Position numbers and translations under genes: made by a program. This document shows positions 27,775 through 36,266 of a DNA stretch of 51,536 nucleotides, in pieces. The stretch is from Balneolaceae bacterium UBA7797 (GTDB lineage Bacteria; Bacteroidota; Rhodothermia; Balneolales; Balneolaceae). The stretch spans positions 1 to 51,536 of the forward strand of contig DLCN01000002.1 in the NCBI GenBank assembly GCA_002480645.1. Reading direction: 5' to 3'. Every line of letters begins with the position of its first letter. Position 1 is the stretch's first letter. The notes beneath the pieces are model-generated. The model was not told the DNA's origin. It did not search any database and was given only the letters and a program-made list of their open reading frames with translations.

Positions 27775-29298
27775 ATGTTAACTATGCTCTCACAAAATTA
27801 CATATCAATCAATTATAAAAGACTTCTGCTTGGAATAGGTACAGTTTTACTTCTTTTAAACTGTACTCAGAAACAGGAAGTTACTCCCACTATTGAGTCG
27901 GATGTGTTAAACGTAAAAGTCACAGATCCGGTATATCGGGATTTCGATGACATTCAGCGTACGGGAGTATTGCGTATGATAACAAGCTATAGTTCCGGGT
28001 CATATTTTTTATATCGTGGGATACAGGTTGGGTTCGAATATGAGCTCGTTAAAGAATTTGCCCGGCAGAATAATTTAGCCGTTGAGGTGATCATTCCCAC
28101 CGAAGATGAAAATCCGTATGATCTGTTAAATAGTGGTGCCGGTGATATTATAGCCGCCAGTTATACCATAACCGATGAGCGAAAAAAGATCGTTGATTTC
28201 ACACGCCCTTATAATCTGGTTAATCAAATGATCGTGGTTTCAGATAAACTGGGTTTAGAGCCTGAAAGTATAACAGATCTTGCAGGTATTCCTATCGCCA
28301 TCCGGCGAAACAGTTCTTATTATCATACCCTGATGGATCTCAAAGAACAGGGATTTGATATTCAGATCGAATTGGTTCCACAGGATATGGATACTGAATC
28401 GCTGTTATTTCAGGTTGCCCGCGGCACCTATAAGGCTACGGTTGCCGACGATCATATCTTTTCTGCCTCCAGTAATTATATGAATGGTTTAATTAAAGGG
28501 CCTCAGGTTTCTGAACGGGATGAGATAGCCTGGGCTATACGAAAGAATTCGAATGATCTGGAAGCCCAGCTGAATAAGTTTTTATACCAGCATTTCAAAT
28601 ATGATGAGGATGGAGTTCCTAAACGATCTGCCTTTCTGAATGTATTGAGAAAGAAATATTTCAAAGGGAGTAATCAAATTGCTGATTATTTTAACCCTGA
28701 GTATCAAACCAGAAATTTCGGATCTATTTCACCTTACGACAGCCTGATGAAATCGGTGGGCGAAGAGTTTGGACTCGACTGGGTGATGCTTACCGCTATT
28801 GCAGCTCAGGAATCGAAATTTGATCCCTATTCTGAAAGTTGGGCCGGTGCAGTTGGGATTATGCAGGTGCTTCCCCGTTTCTCTGAAATATCACTTGATT
28901 CGTTGTATGTGCCGGAATACAATATTCGTGAAGGAGCGAGGATCATCTCCGAGCATCTCGATCATTATGCATACATGGATTCAACCAATCGATGGCAATT
29001 TGCCTTAGCTACGTATAATGCCGGTATGGGACACTTAGCCGATGCCCGGCGCCTTTCCATCGATCAGAATAAAAACCCCAATGAATGGGAAAATGTATCA
29101 GAATCGTTATTAAAACTGATGCAACGCCGGTATTACCAGCACGCGAGGTATGGGTTTGCGCGTGGTATCGAAACCGTTCGTTACGTAAATGAGATCATGA
29201 ATCGATACAATACCTATCAGGCGATACTGGCATTAGCAAATACCAGAAACGAACGCACGGCCGGAATTTTCGGGATCAAGACATTTAACTCGCCTTAA
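27775..29298 (+). CDS. MltF-like membrane-bound lytic transglycosylase
   Basis: A peptidoglycan-cleaving lipoprotein with two domains. The N-terminus has a lipobox with Cys30 (GIGTVLLLLNC). Residues about 60-285 form a solute-binding-protein family 3 domain (GVLRMITSYSSGSYF, GDIIAASYTITDERKKIVDF), which in E. coli MltF regulates activity by binding muropeptides. Residues about 325-450 form the SLT goose-lysozyme-like catalytic domain with AIAAQESKFDPYSESWAGAV (catalytic Glu346), GIMQVLPRF and ATYNAGMGH. The start could be ATG 27775 or the in-frame ATG three codons later. The 3' end overlaps the convergent phosphatase gene by 14 bases. Confidence 0.9.
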   Translation: MLTMLSQNYISINYKRLLLGIGTVLLLLNCTQKQEVTPTIESDVLNVKVTDPVYRDFDDIQRTGVLRMITSYSSGSYFLYRGIQVGFEYELVKEFARQNNLAVEVIIPTEDENPYDLLNSGAGDIIAASYTITDERKKIVDFTRPYNLVNQMIVVSDKLGLEPESITDLAGIPIAIRRNSSYYHTLMDLKEQGFDIQIELVPQDMDTESLLFQVARGTYKATVADDHIFSASSNYMNGLIKGPQVSERDEIAWAIRKNSNDLEAQLNKFLYQHFKYDEDGVPKRSAFLNVLRKKYFKGSNQIADYFNPEYQTRNFGSISPYDSLMKSVGEEFGLDWVMLTAIAAQESKFDPYSESWAGAVGIMQVLPRFSEISLDSLYVPEYNIREGARIISEHLDHYAYMDSTNRWQFALATYNAGMGHLADARRLSIDQNKNPNEWENVSESLLKLMQRRYYQHARYGFARGIETVRYVNEIMNRYNTYQAILALANTRNERTAGIFGIKTFNSP

Positions 29299-31003
29299 CC
29301 ACGATCATAGTAATATCGTCGTACTGAATATTATTTGAGAATTGGTTGATGTCGTCGATCACCGCGTTCATGATCTCTTCGGAGGTAAGATCCCGGTTTT
29401 TGTTGATACAGTCGATCAATCGGTGTTCTTCATATTCTTCTGTCTGCTCCGGATTCATAGCTTCGGTAACGCCATCCGTAAAGAAAACCAGTAGATCCCC
29501 ACTCTTGAAATCTACTTCAGAACTTGTGTATGGCATTAAGGTGGGCATTGCTCCCAGAATTACCCCGCCCTCATCCAACAATTCAGGTTCCTCTTTACCG
29601 GCACGGAATAACATGGGTGGATTGTGTCCGGCGTTTACATATTTAAATGTATAGCCATGCGGATCGATCTTTCCCCAAAAGAAGGTGATAAATTTATCCG
29701 GCGGGGTGTTGTCATGAATGATATCGTTGATACGGGCAGTAGCTTCTTCCAGACTTACATCCAGCGGAGCCAGTGCATGTAACATCGATTGCAGGTTCGC
29801 CATGAGAAGAGAAGCCGGAACTCCTTTACCGGTTACATCAGCGATGGCAAGTAAATGTCCTTTATCCGGTAATTCGAGTATGTCGAAATAATCGCCACCT
29901 ACCTGTCGGGACGAAACATTGGTTGCAGCCACATCAAAACCGGTGATCGGTGGGAGAGGGTTGGGAAGCAAGCCTTCCTGAATGGTCTTTGCCAGTCCAA
30001 GCTCTTCTTCCATTCGTTGTTTTTCGAGACGTTCTTCAAGTAACAGGGTCTTTTGAATGGTAAGCAAAGCCAGATTTCCGAGAGATTGCAGGAAGTTAAC
30101 CTCTTCGGTTCCATAGCCTTCTTTGGTAGCTCTTGGCCCCACCCCCACTACGCCGATCTTTTCGTTCTGGAATCGCAATCCAATAACCAGATCAATATCA
30201 TTATCTGTAAGGAAATGGCACCCTTCTTCCCCGGAAACATGGGTCACGTCATCCAGTTCGAACAATTTATCAAGTTGGTCCCGATCCGGTTCTTCTTTTA
30301 TTCCACTAATGGAAACAATGGTTTTGGTGCCCTCGATGTCCAGAGCAAAAAAGAAAGTCCGGATAAGCATTTGTCCCAACATGGCAAATTTAAATACCCG
30401 TGCGATCTCGTCCCGGTCTACCATCAGGTTAAAGTCTTTGCTAAGCTCTAACAGCGTATTCAGATCGTGCACCTTACGATCGAGCCGGCGGTTGATGTAG
30501 CGTAACTCCTGAAACATTCGGGAGTTGGCAATGGCTACCGAAGAGATGATAGTCAGGCTTTCTATGAATTCAATTTCTCCGGAGGTGAGCTCTTCTTTGT
30601 TGCCTTTTGGGCCCAGACAAAGAAACCCCAAATGATGATTGCTGGTCATCAGGTTAAAAAGGGTGCATTCTCGTTCAATACCTAAGGCATCAAATACTTC
30701 AGCGTATTCATCACCTCGTATTACTCCCTGTTCAGTGATATGAGCCTCAAATTCAGCTTCAATTATATCGTCTTCCTGAAGCCAGCCCCGACCTTTCGAT
30801 TTAGAGACAAAATATTCCTCATCGCCCGGTTTGTGAATGATGATCATCCCTTTGGGTACCAGAAGTTTACCCATAGTGATGAGCAACAGGTTGTTCAGTA
30901 CAAAATCCGGATCGTGAGATTCGATGAGTAGCCGGCTGGTTTCGAGCAGAGTTCTGAGCTCGAACCGGCTATGGCGTTCTTCGGTTGAAAGAGGAGTTCC
31001 CAC
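29285..31003 (-). CDS. GAF domain PP2C-type (SpoIIE/RsbU-like) serine phosphatase
   Basis: The phosphatase arm of a partner-switching module; it would dephosphorylate the STAS protein encoded upstream. Residues about 15-165 and 190-330 look like two sensory GAF-like domains linked by a helix, and about 345-572 form the PPM phosphatase domain with metal-binding GGDYFDILEL, AIADVTGKGVPASLLMANLQ, FFTDGVTEAMNPEQ and YDDITMIVVK. No transmembrane segment is visible, so input is cytoplasmic. It is the last of three leftward genes, 5 bases after the HATPase gene. Confidence 0.9.
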   Translation of the reverse strand: MGTPLSTEERHSRFELRTLLETSRLLIESHDPDFVLNNLLLITMGKLLVPKGMIIIHKPGDEEYFVSKSKGRGWLQEDDIIEAEFEAHITEQGVIRGDEYAEVFDALGIERECTLFNLMTSNHHLGFLCLGPKGNKEELTSGEIEFIESLTIISSVAIANSRMFQELRYINRRLDRKVHDLNTLLELSKDFNLMVDRDEIARVFKFAMLGQMLIRTFFFALDIEGTKTIVSISGIKEEPDRDQLDKLFELDDVTHVSGEEGCHFLTDNDIDLVIGLRFQNEKIGVVGVGPRATKEGYGTEEVNFLQSLGNLALLTIQKTLLLEERLEKQRMEEELGLAKTIQEGLLPNPLPPITGFDVAATNVSSRQVGGDYFDILELPDKGHLLAIADVTGKGVPASLLMANLQSMLHALAPLDVSLEEATARINDIIHDNTPPDKFITFFWGKIDPHGYTFKYVNAGHNPPMLFRAGKEEPELLDEGGVILGAMPTLMPYTSSEVDFKSGDLLVFFTDGVTEAMNPEQTEEYEEHRLIDCINKNRDLTSEEIMNAVIDDINQFSNNIQYDDITMIVVKAS

Positions 31004-31008
31004 GGTAC

Positions 31009-31431
31009 TCAGAGTTTTTTTACCATTCTGATCTCATTATGAGAGCCTTTCCGGCTGTATTGTACCTTATCCATCAACTTCTGGATAAGAAATACTCCCA
31101 TACCACCACGTTGCTTGTTTTTAATTCTTTTTTGGATGTCGGGTGCCCGGTATTCTTCGGGATTAAAACTTTCACCCTCATCAATTATAGAGATCCAAAG
31201 TTGTTTTGGACTGGTACCCAGTTCTATAGTTACCGGTTCCGATGGTTTATTGTGGTATGCGTGTTTTATGATATTGGTATACGCCTCGTCTACAGCAAGC
31301 CGGATCTCGGAGATTTCTTTGTCGGATAATCCGGAGTTTTTTGCATGCTGTGCTACAAAGTCACGTACCTCAGCCAGGTGCTTAGTTGAAGAACCCACAG
31401 AAAGCTTATGTATGTTCTTTGTTGTAGACAC
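31009..31431 (-). CDS. RsbW-like ATP-binding anti-sigma factor/serine kinase
   Basis: A 140-residue GHKL ATPase-type serine kinase. The N-box is LAVDEAYTNIIKHAYHNK, the second ATP motif IIDEGESFNPEEY, and the lid/G-box RGGMGVFLIQKLMDKVQYSR. These match the HATPase_c_2 anti-sigma kinases (RsbW/SpoIIAB). It is expected to bind and phosphorylate the STAS protein made from the gene 11 bases upstream, and to bind an output partner when that protein is phosphorylated. No sigma factor gene is adjacent, so the output target is unknown. Confidence 0.9.
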   Translation of the reverse strand: MSTTKNIHKLSVGSSTKHLAEVRDFVAQHAKNSGLSDKEISEIRLAVDEAYTNIIKHAYHNKPSEPVTIELGTSPKQLWISIIDEGESFNPEEYRAPDIQKRIKNKQRGGMGVFLIQKLMDKVQYSRKGSHNEIRMVKKL

Positions 31432-31442
31432 GCTTATCTGGC

Positions 31443-31784
31443 TTAAAATCCTTTTACTGCTTCAGTTTCATCATCCAGAATATCGTACAAGGTTGGGAAA
31501 CCAAGCAGATCAAAGACGTTATAAACCCGATCGTTCATATTGGTGAGCTTAATATCACCGCCCAAACTCCGAACATCCTCGATATACGCCATGAAAACAC
31601 CCAGACCGGCGCTGGCAATATATTCCAGCCGTGAGCAGTTCACTACAATCCGGTAGCTTTCTTCATCGATGAGAGCCTTCAGAGAGTTTTCTAGTTGGGA
31701 TGCGGTGTGAGCGTCAAGTTCTCCTGTAACATCAAGCACACTGATATTATCGATCTGTCTGCGAGCGATACTGAAATTTTTCAT
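31443..31784 (-). CDS. STAS domain anti-sigma factor antagonist (RsbV-like)
   Basis: A 113-residue single STAS domain. The phosphoacceptor region is SRLEYIASAGLGVFMAYI, with Ser58 aligned to the serine phosphorylated in SpoIIAA/RsbV; the usual preceding Asp is Ala here. It starts the three-gene leftward partner-switching operon (STAS, HATPase, phosphatase). A terminator-like hairpin at 31902-31941 separates it from the SPOR gene upstream. Confidence 0.9.
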   Translation of the reverse strand: MKNFSIARRQIDNISVLDVTGELDAHTASQLENSLKALIDEESYRIVVNCSRLEYIASAGLGVFMAYIEDVRSLGGDIKLTNMNDRVYNVFDLLGFPTLYDILDDETEAVKGF

Positions 31785-31901
31785 TCCGCCTGAGTTAAAA
31801 AGTTTAGTGTGTAAGTTAGTTGGGATTATAACGTAAACCGGAGAATTTTAGAAAAAATAAAACACCGGATAGCCCTTTACGATAAGCATAAAAAAAGATT
31901 C

Positions 31902-31941
31902 AAAAAAAATAGGGCATTACATTTTTCATATGCAATGCCCT
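31902..31941 (-). terminator. Rho-independent terminator downstream of the SPOR gene
   Basis: Read on the minus strand, AGGGCATT (31941-31934) and AATGCCCT (31918-31911) form a perfect eight-pair stem with a 15-base loop, followed by a run of eight T (complement of 31902-31909). It lies about 100 bases past the SPOR gene stop and isolates it from the STAS operon. Confidence 0.72.
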
Positions 31942-32037
31942 GACTATTCATCAAGAGAGACGCTACTTGAGCGTTTATTTAATTACGTAAAAGCATAGCA
32001 GATAAACAACTAAAAAAACGCTTTTCTGTAGTTTAAA

Positions 32038-32541
32038 CTAGTCTTTGTTGGCTACCCAGTACCCTGAGTTGATCTCTTTGGCCAGTTGAGCGCCAAAATT
32101 TTCAGCGTCTTCAGTAGTTGAAAAGTATCCTACCCGAACACGAAACCAAACATCACCGGTGGCTTCGTTTCCGGTTTTTATTACATATGAGCTGGGATAA
32201 CTGCGATCTGCCCATTTATTTACATAATGCTGAGCTTTATCCTGAGAGCGGAAGGCGCCAACCTGCACTACATACGGGCCACTTTCAACCATTGCAAATT
32301 CATTCACCGCTTTCGGTGCGGCATCTTCATCATCTTCCATCATTTCCCCGGATTGTTCGGCAGCGGCAACACTATCCTCATAGGCTTGAATCTGAGCCTG
32401 AACTTTTGCCATTTCAACTTTTCTCAAAGAATCCTGCCTGGCCTGTTCGCGGGCCATTCGTTCCTGTTCCGATTCTCCACAGGCAAGTATAGTTGTTAAA
32501 CCAACAACAACCAGAAGTGAGTATAAACTAATTCTTTTCAT
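32038..32541 (-). CDS. SPOR domain-containing lipoprotein
   Basis: A 167-residue predicted lipoprotein: signal SLYSLLVVVGLTTILAC with Cys21 in the lipobox, a charged helical stretch (EQERMAREQARQDSLRKVEM, about residues 25-60, likely coiled), an acidic linker (EMMEDDEDAAP), and a C-terminal SPOR domain from about residue 88 (GPYVVQVGAFRSQDKAQHYV to the end). SPOR domains bind denuded septal peptidoglycan, so a role at the division site or in envelope maintenance is likely. The gene stands alone between two terminators or gaps. Confidence 0.87.
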   Translation of the reverse strand: MKRISLYSLLVVVGLTTILACGESEQERMAREQARQDSLRKVEMAKVQAQIQAYEDSVAAAEQSGEMMEDDEDAAPKAVNEFAMVESGPYVVQVGAFRSQDKAQHYVNKWADRSYPSSYVIKTGNEATGDVWFRVRVGYFSTTEDAENFGAQLAKEINSGYWVANKD

Positions 32542-32738
32542 GATATACGGGATCGTTAAATATTATAAACCGTTCTGTGTAATGTGTTTAAACATACATC
32601 ATACCAATATGTTTCCCAAATCAGGAATCTCTGAAAGTGTAATTATTTTAGGACCGTTTTAATATGATGTCGCTAATGGATATGTTTCGAAACTAAAGCA
32701 GTACAAATTCGTCTTTAAGGCGAACTAATTGTCAGATC

Positions 32739-33023
32739 ATGTCTTTTTTCGGATTTCTACTTTTACTGTTTATAGCTTCAATTTGTGGAGGTATAGGCCA
32801 AAGTATAGGAGGGCACAAACTTGGAAGCGGTGGTTGCCTGATGTCTGCCGTAGTAGGTTTTGTTGGGGCAATAATTGGTCGCTGGATAGCAAATGAACTG
32901 GAGTTCCCTCAACTCTGGACCATATCTATTGATGGAGAACCTTTCCCGATCGTTTGGGCCATTATCGGTGGCGCATTATTCTCGGCATTGATAGGTCTGG
33001 TATTTAAAAGGGAAGAAAATTAG
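32739..33023 (+). CDS. Small GlsB/YeaQ/YmgE-like membrane protein
   Basis: A 94-residue protein with glycine-rich hydrophobic segments at about residues 3-20 (FGFLLLLFIASICGGIGQSI), 33-50 (LMSAVVGFVGAIIGRWIA) and 68-88 (FPIVWAIIGGALFSALIGLV). The GG-rich pattern and size match transglycosylase-associated/GlsB family proteins often linked to envelope stress; this is family resemblance rather than strong motif evidence. No clear partner; it precedes the symporter by 129 bases with its own promoter signals between. Confidence 0.6.
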   Translation: MSFFGFLLLLFIASICGGIGQSIGGHKLGSGGCLMSAVVGFVGAIIGRWIANELEFPQLWTISIDGEPFPIVWAIIGGALFSALIGLVFKREEN

Positions 33024-33065
33024 GCGTGGGAAAAATTCCCGATAATCTGAAAAGAAAATTTAAAT

Positions 33066-33073
33066 AAGCGCTT
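33066..33073. promoter_or_regulatory. Candidate LacI-family operator upstream of the symporter
   Basis: AAGCGCTT, a perfect palindrome fitting the LacI/GalR core AANCGNTT, lies 87 bases before the symporter start and about 45 bases upstream of its -7 box. The same core occurs in GGAAGCGCTTCC at 43292. Flanking bases do not extend the symmetry. Confidence 0.4.
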
Positions 33074-33118
33074 TTCTTATTCAATAATTCATATTTATTC
33101 CTTTATTTACGCCAACTT

Positions 33119-33126
33119 TATTTTTG
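33119..33126 (+). promoter_or_regulatory. Bacteroidota-type -7 box of the symporter gene
   Basis: TATTTTTG matches TANNTTTG exactly, 27 bases upstream of the ATG at 33153. A purine-rich AAGAAAGGAAT (33138-33148) follows as a good ribosome-binding site, unusual in this window. Confidence 0.5.
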
Positions 33127-33152
33127 GACCAATTTTAAGAAAGGAATAACAC

Positions 33153-34784
33153 ATGGCAACAATCGACATTATTGTATTTGTCGCATATGTACTCATGATC
33201 GTTGGAATCGGATTATGGGTCTCCAGAGACAAGGAAGGTCATCAAAAGAATGCAGAAGACTACTTCCTGGCTGGAAAATCTTTACCCTGGTGGGCGATCG
33301 GTGCATCACTGATCGCAGCTAATATCTCTGCAGAACAGGTAATCGGGATGTCGGGCTCCGGTTTTGCAGTTGGCTTGGCGATAGCCTCCTATGAATGGAT
33401 GGCGGCCATCACGCTGATCATTGTAGGTAAATACCTGCTGCCCATTTTTATAGAAAAGAAACTATATACCATTCCGGAGTTTATTGAGCATCGTTTCAAT
33501 ACAACATTAAAGACCATCCTGGCAATTTTCTGGATCGCATTGTTTGTGTTCGTTAATCTTACCACCGTGATCTTTTTAGGAGCAAAAGCACTGGATACGA
33601 TCTGGGGTAACGGTGATGGCAGTCTTATGATGATGGCTCTGATCGGACTGGCTCTTATTGCTGCAGCTTATTCATTATATGGCGGACTTTCTGCCGTTGC
33701 CTGGACCGATGTAGTTCAGGTAGTTTTATTAGTTCTTGGTGGATTAGTGACCACATTTATCGCTCTCGATCATGTTACCCCGGACGGTGGAGTGATGAAT
33801 GGTCTGGCTCATATTTATGATGTGGCCGGCGATAAATTCCATATGATCTTAGACAGATCGAATCCCGAGTTCGACAATTTGCCGGGGATAGCAGTGCTTG
33901 TCGGTGGTATGTGGGTCGCAAACCTGTATTACTGGGGATTCAATCAGTATATCATTCAGCGTACTTTGGCCGCGAAATCACTTGAGGAGTCTCAAAAAGG
34001 GATCGTATTTGCCGCTTTTCTGAAGCTGATCATTCCTTTGATCGTGGTAATTCCGGGCATCATCGCTTATGTGATGTATACACAGCCTGAAGGTACCGCT
34101 CATATCAATGGAGTAGTGGATGCTTTCACGAAAGCAAATGGAACCACTGATAATGATAATGCCTATCCATGGTTGATCAGTGTTTTTGTGACTCCGGGAT
34201 TTAAAGGACTGGTAGTTGCCGCACTCGCAGCTGCGATCGTTTCGTCGCTGGCATCAATGTTAAATTCTATCGCAACTATTTTTACGATGGATATCTACAA
34301 GCCGTACATCAATAAGAACGCTTCTGATAAACAAACGGTAAATGTGGGACGAATAACAGCAGCTATTGCATTGGTTATCTCAGTACTTCTGGCGCCTCAG
34401 TTAAGTAGTGTGCCTCAGGTATTCCAATATATTCAGGAGTACACCGGATTAGTAAGTCCCGGTATTCTTGCCGTTTTCATGATGGGCTTATTCTGGAAAA
34501 AGACAACCACTAAAGCAGCTATTGTGGGTGTTTTATCATCTATCGTAATTGCACTGTTACTGAAAGTGGAAGCACTTGGATTACCATTTATGGATCAGAT
34601 GTATTACACCTTGATCCTTACCATTGTGATCATAGCAGGAGTTAGTTTAACCACTAATCCGGAGGATGACGATCCGAAAGCGATCCATACTACGGCCTCT
34701 ACTTTCAAGACCAGCAAGAATTTCAATATTGGCGCCTACGCTGTATTGATCATTACTGCTTTCTTATATGCTGTGTTCTGGTAA
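33153..34784 (+). CDS. Sodium/solute symporter (SSS family, SGLT-like)
   Basis: A 543-residue inner-membrane symporter with about 14 helices, taking up a sugar or sugar acid with Na+. Family signs are the early AEDYFLAGKSLPWWAIGASL, NISAEQVIGMSGSGFAVGLA in TM2, YSLYGGLSAVAWTDVVQVVL and LAAAIVSSLASMLNSIATIF with the Na+-site serines. SGLT-type members are common in sugar and uronate loci. The neighbouring uronate-catabolic genes and the LacI-type site upstream make a uronic acid or oligo-uronide the leading guess, but substrate cannot be proven from sequence. Confidence 0.9.
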   Translation: MATIDIIVFVAYVLMIVGIGLWVSRDKEGHQKNAEDYFLAGKSLPWWAIGASLIAANISAEQVIGMSGSGFAVGLAIASYEWMAAITLIIVGKYLLPIFIEKKLYTIPEFIEHRFNTTLKTILAIFWIALFVFVNLTTVIFLGAKALDTIWGNGDGSLMMMALIGLALIAAAYSLYGGLSAVAWTDVVQVVLLVLGGLVTTFIALDHVTPDGGVMNGLAHIYDVAGDKFHMILDRSNPEFDNLPGIAVLVGGMWVANLYYWGFNQYIIQRTLAAKSLEESQKGIVFAAFLKLIIPLIVVIPGIIAYVMYTQPEGTAHINGVVDAFTKANGTTDNDNAYPWLISVFVTPGFKGLVVAALAAAIVSSLASMLNSIATIFTMDIYKPYINKNASDKQTVNVGRITAAIALVISVLLAPQLSSVPQVFQYIQEYTGLVSPGILAVFMMGLFWKKTTTKAAIVGVLSSIVIALLLKVEALGLPFMDQMYYTLILTIVIIAGVSLTTNPEDDDPKAIHTTASTFKTSKNFNIGAYAVLIITAFLYAVFW

Positions 34785-34820
34785 GAATACCTGATTCATA
34801 TATTGAGTTTTATATGAAAG

Positions 34821-34846
34821 CCGGTCACCATATGACCGGTTTTTTT
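34821..34846 (+). terminator. Rho-independent terminator of the symporter gene
   Basis: CCGGTCA (34821-34827), five-base loop, TGACCGG (34833-34839) and seven T (34840-34846). Perfect seven-pair stem 36 bases after the stop codon. Confidence 0.88.
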
Positions 34847-35035
34847 ATGTCCGCTTCCGTATGCTATTGTATAGCCGGATCTGATTGGCTTTTCCGGATG
34901 GAGTAAGTGAGAAACCGGACGGGAGGAGCAGGGGCTTGGTCATACAGGCGTTTTGAAATACGGGTACTGATCAGATAGAAAACAGTGCCTGAGTATATTC
35001 TCCGGGCTATGATCAAATAAATCAAAAATAAAAAG

Positions 35036-35108
35036 TGACCCCTCCGGGACTCGAACCCAGATCTAGAGCTTAGGAGGCTCCTATTCTATCCGGTTGAACT
35101 AAAGGGTC
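35036..35108 (-). tRNA. tRNA-Arg (anticodon CCU)
   Basis: On the minus strand the sequence folds into a 73-base cloverleaf: acceptor GACCCTT/AGGGGTC, D-stem GTTC/GAAT, anticodon stem GGAGC/GCTCT with loop CTCCTAA (anticodon CCT, reading AGG), T-arm CTGGG-TTCGAGT-CCCGG and discriminator A. The CCA end is not encoded. It lies in the gap between the symporter terminator and the leftward LacI gene. No integrase or duplicated 3' end is visible nearby. Confidence 0.93.
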
Positions 35109-35132
35109 ATACAGAATAAGCAGACCATAAAG

Positions 35133-36200
35133 TTAAAGATTGAGATGGTCATATGCTTCCAGATTTTCTCTGGTTATAATATCTATCGGGATGTTTTTAA
35201 TCACCGGTTCGGTTCTTTTTTCGATCAGGATCTTAAGCAGGGTATTCAGAGATTCGTAGCCTTGTACCACCGGTCGCTGGCTGATCAGAAAATCGATCAG
35301 TCCTTGTTTCATAAGTTGACGATTTTCATCAAGTACATCGAACCCGATCACCAAAGGACGTTGGCTTACACCTTTGAGTTGAGGAACAATGAGATGACTT
35401 TTTGAATTTGGGATAAAGATCGCATCGATGTTTGGGTAGGCAAGCAATATAGAATGAATTTTGTTACTGATATCTTCACCCGGCTTGAACTCGATCGTTT
35501 CAGTAATGATTTCCGTTTTGAATTCAGTTTCTTTAAAGTACTCGCGGAAACCTTCTTCACGCTGATAAATGGTTGGGATACCTTGAAATATTGAATAAGC
35601 TCGAAGAATAAGGATCCTGGGAGGGGTCTTTGAATTAGAGTTCAAGGAATAATGGAACAGATTTGCAGCAACTCTTCCACTTTGTTTGGTATTCTGGCCG
35701 ATATACAAGTTTCGGAAAGTAGACTCTATATCGGAATCGAGAAGCGCGAATTTTATGTTGCTCTTGTCACAATTCTCGATTATCTGCAGTAATTCTTCTT
35801 TATATATGGGAGCTGTAATTATTCCATCAGGTTTTTGGTCGAGAAGTGTATTGGCCTTGTCAGTAAAATCCAAGGTACTGTTGATCTCGAAATAGGAATA
35901 CAAAAGTTCGATCTGATAATCCCTGTTTTCTTTCATGGCTTTTTCGATTCCCTGAGCCGGATAATACCAATAGGTATTTTTATCCACGGGTGTAGGGAAC
36001 AAGACCCCTATTTTATATTCTTTTTTTGTAGCAAGAGAACTGGCGATCGAATTCGGAACATAGTTCAGCTCGTCAATGATCCTGAGCACTTTATCTTTAG
36101 TTTTTTTCGAAACTTGCCCGCGGTTATGTAATACCCTGTCAACCGTCCCAATGGAAACATTCGCTTTTTTGGCGATGTCTTTGATTCCCGCTCTACTCAT
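35133..36200 (-). CDS. LacI family transcriptional regulator
   Basis: A 355-residue repressor with an N-terminal LacI helix-turn-helix (IKDIAKKANVSIGTVDRVLH, residues 5-24), hinge helix near PNSIASSLATKKE, and a periplasmic-binding-protein-like sensor domain from YKIGVLFPTPVDKNTYWYYP. The first HTH residues carry VDRVL instead of the commoner VSRVL. It is divergent from the uronate genes with a 66-base gap, the typical place for their repressor; an uronate pathway intermediate is the likely inducer. No palindrome as clear as the one at 43292 is found in this gap, though CGTTAACG occurs at 36252. Confidence 0.9.
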   Translation of the reverse strand: MSRAGIKDIAKKANVSIGTVDRVLHNRGQVSKKTKDKVLRIIDELNYVPNSIASSLATKKEYKIGVLFPTPVDKNTYWYYPAQGIEKAMKENRDYQIELLYSYFEINSTLDFTDKANTLLDQKPDGIITAPIYKEELLQIIENCDKSNIKFALLDSDIESTFRNLYIGQNTKQSGRVAANLFHYSLNSNSKTPPRILILRAYSIFQGIPTIYQREEGFREYFKETEFKTEIITETIEFKPGEDISNKIHSILLAYPNIDAIFIPNSKSHLIVPQLKGVSQRPLVIGFDVLDENRQLMKQGLIDFLISQRPVVQGYESLNTLLKILIEKRTEPVIKNIPIDIITRENLEAYDHLNL

Positions 36201-36251
36201 TTTTAATCGAAATAAATTGTATTAAAATAGACGTTTTTATACTTTCGTGTA

Positions 36252-36259
36252 CGTTAACG
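36252..36259. promoter_or_regulatory. Possible operator in the lacI-SDR gap
   Basis: CGTTAACG is an eight-base perfect palindrome ending 7 bases before the SDR start codon. A second LacI-like core AGACGTTT sits at 36229. Short palindromes occur by chance, so this is only a candidate. Confidence 0.3.
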
Positions 36260-36266
36260 GAATTGT

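Noticed and set aside
35036..35108. tRNA-Arg gene as an attachment site for an integrated island
   Set aside because: No integrase and no duplicated tRNA 3' end was found on either side within the window.
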